Origin: Acidobacteria bacterium SCN 69-37
GTDB taxonomy: Bacteria > Acidobacteriota > Vicinamibacteria > Vicinamibacterales > SCN-69-37
Assembly (NCBI GenBank): GCA_001724025.1
Contig: MEDJ01000017.1
Location: forward strand, 1 to 47,726
Length of the DNA stretch: 47,726 nucleotides
Direction: 5' to 3'
Shown here: positions 43,212-47,726 of the stretch, piece after piece
Numbering within the stretch: position 1 is the first letter of the stretch
How the letters are laid out: each line of letters begins with the position of its first letter
Made by a program: the position numbers and the translations under genes
The notes under the pieces: model-generated
Databases searched by the model: none
What the model saw: only the letters and a program-made list of their open reading frames with translations
Told to the model about the DNA's origin: nothing

Positions 43212-43712
43212 TCAGGCGAGGGCGGCGAGCGCGGCGGGGTAATCCGGTTCCTGCGTGATCTCGGGGACCAGCTGGACGTACCGCACCACATTCTGCTCGT
43301 CGAGCACGACCACGGCTCGAGCGGCGACTCCGGCCAGCGGCCCGTCTTCGAGGGCGACGCCGTACCGATCCAGGAACGCGTGGTCCCGCATCGTCGAGAG
43401 CGTGACCACGTCCTTGATGCCCTCGGCACCGCAGAACCGGGCCTGGGCAAACGGAAGATCGGCCGAGATGCAGAGCACGGCGGTGTTCTTCAGGCCTGCA
43501 GCCTCCTGGTTGAAGCGGCGGACCGACGCGGCGCAGACGCCCGTGTCGATGCTCGGGAAGATATTGAGGATCTTGCGCTTGCCGGCGAAGTCGTTCAGGC
43601 GCCGATCGGAGAGATCGCTGGCGACCAGCATGAAGTCCGGGGCGGCCTGGCCAGAGACGGGAAGCTGGCCGCCCACGCGGACGGGTTGCTGACGGAACGT
43701 AACGGTTGACAT
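43212..43712 (-). CDS. tpx: Thiol peroxidase
   Basis: A 166-residue atypical 2-Cys peroxiredoxin. [20 protein letters not shown] has the peroxidatic Cys and [16 protein letters not shown] the resolving Cys, both in Tpx positions. It removes hydrogen and alkyl peroxides using thioredoxin. First gene of the tpx-CMD operon. Confidence 0.96.
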   Translation of the reverse strand: MSTVTFRQQPVRVGGQLPVSGQAAPDFMLVASDLSDRRLNDFAGKRKILNIFPSIDTGVCAASVRRFNQEAAGLKNTAVLCISADLPFAQARFCGAEGIKDVVTLSTMRDHAFLDRYGVALEDGPLAGVAARAVVVLDEQNVVRYVQLVPEITQEPDYPAALAALA

Positions 43713-44053
43713 GGGATCCTTCCTGGCCCCGACGGGGAGCCTGGCCTGTGATACGAGAGGTGGGCGTTGGTGAACTGCCCGGTTTCAGTGATCGATCTTA
43801 CCGCCTTCCCGCGTGTCGGAGCGCGCGTGAGCCGTGAGGTCGAGCCTGAACGGTCGGACACCGGCAATTCGATGTGGTATGTCGACGCCGCGGGAGGGTG
43901 GTCGTCGCTTCGGCGCATGCGCCCGATGATACCGGGTCCCCACGTTCGGTGCGACAATCGCGAGTGCTGCGGATGGACGGCGGCTCGCGCGTGTGTCGAC
44001 AGTGACCGCGTTCGTCCATGCCGCGTGGTGACCATGACGAAGTCGGGTGACGA
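43713..44053. other. Divergent intergenic region between tpx and greB
   Basis: A 341-bp gap between a leftward and a rightward gene. A 96-codon frame exists at 43767-44057 but has no recognised features. The promoters of both operons must lie here; none is clear. Confidence 0.5.
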
Positions 44054-44653
44054 ATGAGCACGATGCGGACGAAGCGGCCGTTGAGGGAGCCGGTGCGCGA
44101 GGCCCCGGGGCCGACGCTGAAGAACTACATCACGCCGGGCGGGCTGCAGCGTCTGAAGGACGAGCACCGGTTTCTCGTGAGCCGCGAGCGTCCGGCCGTG
44201 ACGCAGGTCGTCGCGTGGGCGGCGGGCAACGGCGATCGCAGCGAGAACGCCGACTATCTCTACGGCAAGCGCCGGCTGCGCCAGATCGACTCGCGCATCC
44301 GGTTCCTGACGAAGCGCATCGATGCCGCCGAAGTGGTCGATCCGGCAGCGCCGCGGCCGGCTGCGGCGGGCACGCGCGTGTTCTTCGGCGCGACGGTCAC
44401 GTATGCGGATGCCGCGGGGCAGGAGCACGTCGTGCGGATCGTGGGGCTCGACGAGGTGGACCTCGAGCGCCGCTACATCAGCTGGATGTCGCCGCTGGCG
44501 CGCGCGCTGATGAAGTCGACAGCGGGTGACCGTGTCGTCCTGCGCGCGCCGACGAAAACCGACCACCTCGAGATCCTCGATGTCGAGTACATGCCGATTC
44601 CGATCGAACCGTTCCGCGAGCCGCCGGGGGCGGAGTCGGCAGCCGTGCCGTAG
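44054..44653 (+). CDS. greB: Transcript cleavage factor GreB
   Basis: A 199-residue Gre factor. NYITPGGLQRLKDEHRFLVS opens it and NGDRSENADYLYGKRRLRQI with DSRIRFLTKRI is the GreB signature (acidic Asp/Glu at the coiled-coil tip). The C-terminal FKBP-like domain has VRIVGLDEVD and ISWMSPLARALMKSTAGDRV. It rescues backtracked RNA polymerase. A short charged N-terminal extension of about 20 residues is unusual. Confidence 0.94.
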   Translation: MSTMRTKRPLREPVREAPGPTLKNYITPGGLQRLKDEHRFLVSRERPAVTQVVAWAAGNGDRSENADYLYGKRRLRQIDSRIRFLTKRIDAAEVVDPAAPRPAAAGTRVFFGATVTYADAAGQEHVVRIVGLDEVDLERRYISWMSPLARALMKSTAGDRVVLRAPTKTDHLEILDVEYMPIPIEPFREPPGAESAAVP

Positions 44654-44717
44654 ACGCGCCACACCCATCGTCTGGAGGCCGCGGTCACGTGAGCCGGGTG
44701 AACGACGTGCGCGGGAC

Positions 44718-45010
44718 GGTGCGACCGGTCGCCGCCACTGCACATACCGGTCGCGCCGACGCCTGGAACGGGTCGGCGCGATCGGGGACACGGGTCGCGC
44801 GGGTGAGGTGCACGGCGCGGCGCGATCACCTGAACGGGTCACCGCGGTCACTGGAACCGGTCGCCGCGATCACCGAAATGGACGGCGCCGATCACCCGAA
44901 CCGGTCCCGCCGATTACCCACACCCCGCGCGTCGACCACCCTATCGACGGGCGCCGACCGCCCGAACGGATCGCGCCGGTCAGGCAAAGCGATCGGCGCG
45001 ATTGGTGAAC
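44718..45010. repeat. Degenerate tandem repeat, period about 22 bp
   Basis: About 13 units of roughly 22 bp follow the pattern GGTCGCCGCGATCACCNGAACC, with drift at each end. The period is not a multiple of three, so it is not a repeat at protein level. It begins shortly after greB. Confidence 0.7.
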
Positions 45011-45467
45011 GTGTTTTTGCATACCACTGTGATCGGGTGCGCAGGTCACAAAACGAGAAATATTCCGCAGTCAGGCAACTCGCGTCAGATCAACAAGTTA
45101 CCCCCTGATCCAACTGCTTTTTTTGCTTCCCTGACTGCTGATCGTGCCCTCCGCGCGTGGTGGCACGTCCTTCTCCGACTCGTCACAGCTGGTTCGCCAG
45201 CTGCTCATTCCTGTCGCCCCGGCTCGTCACACTGCCCGCCGCAGGCGCTGCCGGCCACCTCCGCGGGTCGTTGCTGCGAGTTGCGTGGTCCGTCGACGTG
45301 ACCGCCGCACATGCTGGGTGTGACCTCCGCGCAGTGACACCCCGGGTTCGACGAGTCGTCGCTGTGGGTGAATGGGGTCCTCGACGTGCCCGCCGCGGGC
45401 TGCGGACGCCGCGGGGCGGGCGACGTCGTGCGGATCGCGGGGCTCGACCCTGTCCTCTCGGGCGCGG
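45011..45467. other. Gap without a convincing gene
   Basis: No frame looks coding. 45011-45130 is unusually AT-rich for this chromosome with a T7 run, and 45220-45420 has loose repeats of GTGACC/GACGTG and CCGCCGC. Confidence 0.5.
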
Positions 45468-46016
45468 TCATCGTCCAGCGTCGTGTTCGGCGGTCGTCGC
45501 CGACGTCACGCTCCAGGCGAGGAGCCGCGCCATCAGGAAGGCGACGTAGACGAACGCCCCGAGGAACAGCCCGAATATCACGACGCCTCCGATGATCTCG
45601 ATCATGGGCGCGCCGGGTTCTCGATCTGCGAGCAGGAACGAGCCGGTTTCGCCCAGCACCATACTCATCACAAACCATCGCTTCTCGCGACGGTCGCGTT
45701 CGGCCATCGAGGGCGCGCGGCCCTCAACGGGGGGAGCAGGCTGCTCCCGACTCCCGGCGAAGAACACGCGCGGCAGGATCCGCAGCCCCGCACAAATCGC
45801 CGCATAGAGGGCGGCGTTGACGAGGGGACCGACAAACGGCGGCCACGAGTCTTCTCAACTCTTCGGCAGGTACGTGATTCGCTCGGCGAGGCTCAGGACG
45901 GCGATATCTGACGGCGCCGAAAACAGCAGCATCTCGAGCGACATCCAATAGGCGGGGACGGCCAGGCCGATGATGGCCGCCAGCCAGATTGGATGCTGCC
46001 CAAGCCGATTGTCCAT
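45468..46016 (-). pseudogene. Small membrane protein gene with one in-frame TGA
   Basis: From ATG 46016 (GGAGG upstream) the frame reads MDNRLGQHPIWLAAIIGLAV, then AERITYLPKS, meets TGA at 45857-45855 and goes on in the same frame as EDSWPPFVGPLVNAALYAAI and IIGGVVIFGLFLGAFVYVAF to the stop at 45468. The continued hydrophobic pattern says that the two parts were one protein of 182 residues with three or four membrane helices; TGG to TGA is the simplest change (LPKSW). Function unknown. Confidence 0.6.
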
Positions 46017-46052
46017 TCGAAGTGTTGTCCTCCGCTGGCAATAGCCGCCTTG

Positions 46053-46143
46053 CTACGGCGCCTCACGGGTCGTGACGCACCAGACGTATACGCGTCCCAT
46101 CGCGAACAGGCCATAGACGAAGGCGCCCAGGATCCCGCAAGTC
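46053..46143 (-). pseudogene. C-terminal fragment of a second small membrane protein
   Basis: A 29-residue tail, GILGAFVYGLFAMGRVYVWC followed by VTTREAP and TAG, resembles the last helix of the neighbouring gene (LGAFVYVAFLMARLLAWSVT). It is probably a tandem paralogue whose front part was removed where the IS5 fragment begins. Confidence 0.45.
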
Positions 46144-46252
46144 GTCGGCGAGCCGCTCCAGGACGTCGTGCAGCACTCCCGTTCGACGCCACAGCTGAAA
46201 CCGCCGATGACAGGTCTGATGGCGCGGGTACTTCAGCGGCAACTCCCGCCAC
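46140..46252 (-). pseudogene. IS5-family transposase fragment
   Basis: On the minus strand the frame reads WRELPLKYPRHQTCHRRFQL, then WRRTGVLHDVLERLADDLRD, the conserved DUF4096 N-terminal block of IS5-family transposases. It is cut on one side by the IS3 element and on the other by host DNA. Confidence 0.7.
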
Positions 46253-46294
46253 TGAATCGCCCCGGGTTTATCGGAGGGCTCTTTCCGAGAGAGG

Positions 46295-46621
46295 ATGGAG
46301 CCGATGTCCCCAGGAACCCGATACGCCCCCGAGTTGCGTGAACGTGCCGTACGGATGGTGTTGGAGCACACGGACACGCACACATCGCAGTGGGCGGCGA
46401 TCCGATCGATGGCCGGCAAGCTGGGCTGCACCGCCGAGGCCTTGCGCCGGTGGGTCCGCCAAGCCGAACGCGAGGCCGGCACGCGCCCGGGCGTGACCAC
46501 GGATGAGCGTGCGCGGATCAAGTAACTGGAGCGGGAGAACTTCGAGCTGCGCCGCGCCAATGAGATCTTGCGGAAGGCGTCGGCGTTTTTCGCGCAGGCG
46601 GAGCTCGACCGCCGACCGAAG
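46295..46621 (+). pseudogene. IS3 orfA (HTH protein) with an in-frame TAA
   Basis: RYAPELRERAVRMVLEHTDT and GCTAEALRRWVRQAERE are the HTH of IS3 OrfA. TAA at 46523-46525 stands where relatives have a Glu codon (RIK-E-LEREN), after which the frame continues [20 protein letters not shown] to RRPK. A single G-to-T change explains it. Confidence 0.8.
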
Positions 46622-47515
46622 TGCTGGTGGTCTTCATCGACCAGGAGCGGGCCACGTACGGAGTCGAGCCGATCTGCGCGGTGCTGCCGATCGCTCCGTC
46701 GACCTACTTCTGGCAGCAGCGGCAGCAGCGGGCGCCCGCGAGGCGCAGTCCGCGGGCGCAGCGAGATGCGATCCTGACGGAGGCGATTCGTCGAGTGTGG
46801 GAGGCGAATCATCGAGTATACGGCCCGCGGAAAGTCTGGCGGCAGTTGCAGCGCGAGGGCTGGCGCGTCGCGCGCGGCACCGTCGAACGCCTGATGCGGG
46901 CGCTGGGGCTGCGTGGGGCCAGTCGCGGGCGAGCTTGGACGGTCACCACGCGGGCCACGGACCGAGCCGATCGACCGGCGGATCTCGTCGAGCGGCGCTT
47001 CACCGCCACGCGGCCCACCCAACTCTGGGGCGCCGACTTCACGTACGTGGCGACGTGGCGCGGTTTCGTCTACGTCGCTTTCGTCGTCGACGTCTTTGCT
47101 CGCCGCATCGTGGGCTGGCGCGTGTCGCCGACGCTGGCCACCGATTTCGTCCTGGACGCGCTCGAGCAGGCCATCTACGCCCGCTGTGGCGCGGACACGG
47201 CCGATCTGATTCCATCACAGCGACCGGGGCACGCAGTACGTGGCCATGCGCTACACCGAGCGCCTCGCGGAGGCGCACATCGCGCCGTCGGTCGGGAGCC
47301 GCGGCGATTCGTACGCGTTGGCCGAATCGGTCATCGGCCTCTTCAAGACCGAGGTGATTCGTCGGCAGGGCCCGTGGCACCATCTGGCGGCGGTCGAGTA
47401 CGCGACGCTCACGTGGGTCGACTGGTTTAACACGCAGCGGTTGCTCGAACCGATTGGGGACGTCCCGCCGGCCGAGCATGAAGCGAACGACTATGCGCAG
47501 GCCAAGGTGGCCTGA
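46621..47515 (+). pseudogene. IS3 orfB (DDE transposase) with a frameshift
   Basis: HTH_21 region HRVYGPRKVWRQLQREGWRV, then the catalytic core: first Asp in LWGADFTYVATWRGF, second Asp in SDRGTQYVAMRY, Glu in SYALAESVIGLFKTEVI. One extra base near 47211 shifts the frame between the first and second Asp, so no full transposase is made. Confidence 0.85.
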
Positions 47516-47516
47516 G

Positions 47517-47726
47517 TCACACGGACGGCCCTCCGAGATTCCCGGGGCGATTCACGATGGTGCCGCCCGGGCTGATCACCGTCCGCTCGGTCTTCACCGG
47601 CACGTCGTCGATCACGTACGTCCGGTACTCGACCAGATTCGTCGGCCCGATGATCTGCAGCAGCCGGCCGCTCTCCTGCCAGTTGAACGTCCACGACCCC
47701 GCGGGCGCCCGGCCGCCCGTGGCCCG
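47517..47726 (-). CDS. C-terminal part of a hypothetical protein, tail altered by the IS (5' end outside window)
   Basis: The minus-strand frame is open from the window edge: SWTFNWQESGRLLQIIGPTN, then YRTYVIDDVPVKTERTVISP and a stop at 47519-47517. The final 12 or so residues (VNRPGNLGGPSV) are encoded by the right end of the IS3 element, so the true C-terminus has been lost. No family recognised from 57 native residues. Confidence 0.55.
   Translation of the reverse strand, partial: RATGGRAPAGSWTFNWQESGRLLQIIGPTNLVEYRTYVIDDVPVKTERTVISPGGTIVNRPGNLGGPSV

Larger units (their letters stand above)
46253..47554 (+). mobile_element. IS3-family insertion sequence, 1302 bp, inactivated
   Basis: Left end TGAATCGCCCCGGG ... 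TCGGAG (46253-46276) matches the complement of the right end (47531-47554) at 21 of 24 positions. Two overlapping transposase genes fill it. No target duplication is seen: CAC on the left, CGA on the right, so DNA next to it was rearranged after insertion. Both orfs are mutated. Confidence 0.88.

Noticed and set aside
44718..45010. CRISPR array
   Set aside because: Units are contiguous and degenerate with no spacers, and no cas genes are present.
44689..45108. 139-codon frame across the tandem repeat as a gene
   Set aside because: The 22-bp period does not keep frame and the product has no protein-like pattern.
45205..45678. Minus-strand 157-codon frame with several Cys-Gly-Gly motifs
   Set aside because: The cysteines come from loose nucleotide repeats, and the frame overlaps the membrane gene without a ribosome site.
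45855..45857. In-frame TGA as a selenocysteine codon
   Set aside because: No redox context or SECIS-like hairpin is evident, and a Trp-to-stop change explains it more simply.

Overview
The window is GC-rich chromosomal DNA from a bacterium. The likely source is Acidobacteriota, perhaps class Vicinamibacteria. This is inferred from base composition, short dispersed hairpin repeats, an A/G/P-rich CBM6-like tail and the generally acidobacterial gene set; no rRNA or marker gene allows a firm placement. Housekeeping landmarks are tRNA-Ser(GGA), SRP RNA followed by dnaX-ybaB-recR, tRNA-Asn(GTT), tag, tpx and greB.

Layout. 1-3392: core metabolic genes (CBM6-like tail, DHFR-fold reductase, SDR, aldo/keto reductase). 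3444-21750: an 18.3-kb integrated element in tRNA-Ser, bounded by a 54-bp perfect direct repeat that starts at the anticodon loop. It carries a tyrosine recombinase with two excisionase-like HTH genes; a series of antitoxin-like genes (DUF433, UPF0175, DUF433, AbiEi, AbiEi/DUF6088, ParD) with no intact toxin; two wHTH genes of mobile-element type; and a defence cluster of an AlbA_2 ATPase, a SNF2 helicase, a type III-like Mod, a type III-like Res and a HEPN protein. 21900-22814: an Mrr endonuclease just beyond the right att copy. 22992-31800: core genes (AKR, cupin-MFS pair, SRP RNA, dnaX-ybaB-recR, lipoprotein, flippase-like membrane protein, DUF4203, OsmC), with a 156-bp MITE inserted in a stop codon. 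31937-33975: tRNA-Asn followed by an AbiE pair whose toxin has one in-frame stop. 34059-44653: mostly ordinary genes (MarR/cupin, DinB, tag, DedA, DUF1801, OmpA fusion, UvrA-like, tpx with a CMD protein, greB). 44654-47726: a decayed end with 22-bp degenerate tandem repeats, a membrane gene with an in-frame stop, a truncated paralogue, an IS5 fragment and a mutated IS3-family element that cuts the tail of the last gene.

How it fits together. The element re-supplies the 5' half and a promoter for its target tRNA, so the host keeps a working tRNA-Ser, and the old promoter and 5' half are stranded at the right end. Its cargo is defence. The helicase, Mod and Res genes are tightly packed, and HEPN follows Res after about 100 bp; Mod and Res would modify and cut DNA, with the SNF2 helicase and HEPN protein as extra effectors. 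The antitoxin-rich left half looks like a set of addiction modules from which the toxins have been lost. The same state, antitoxin intact and toxin broken, recurs independently beside tRNA-Asn. The best candidates for something undescribed are the five-gene defence cluster and the retained antitoxin-only array with its paired operators. Domain calls come from reading motifs by eye; no database was searched.
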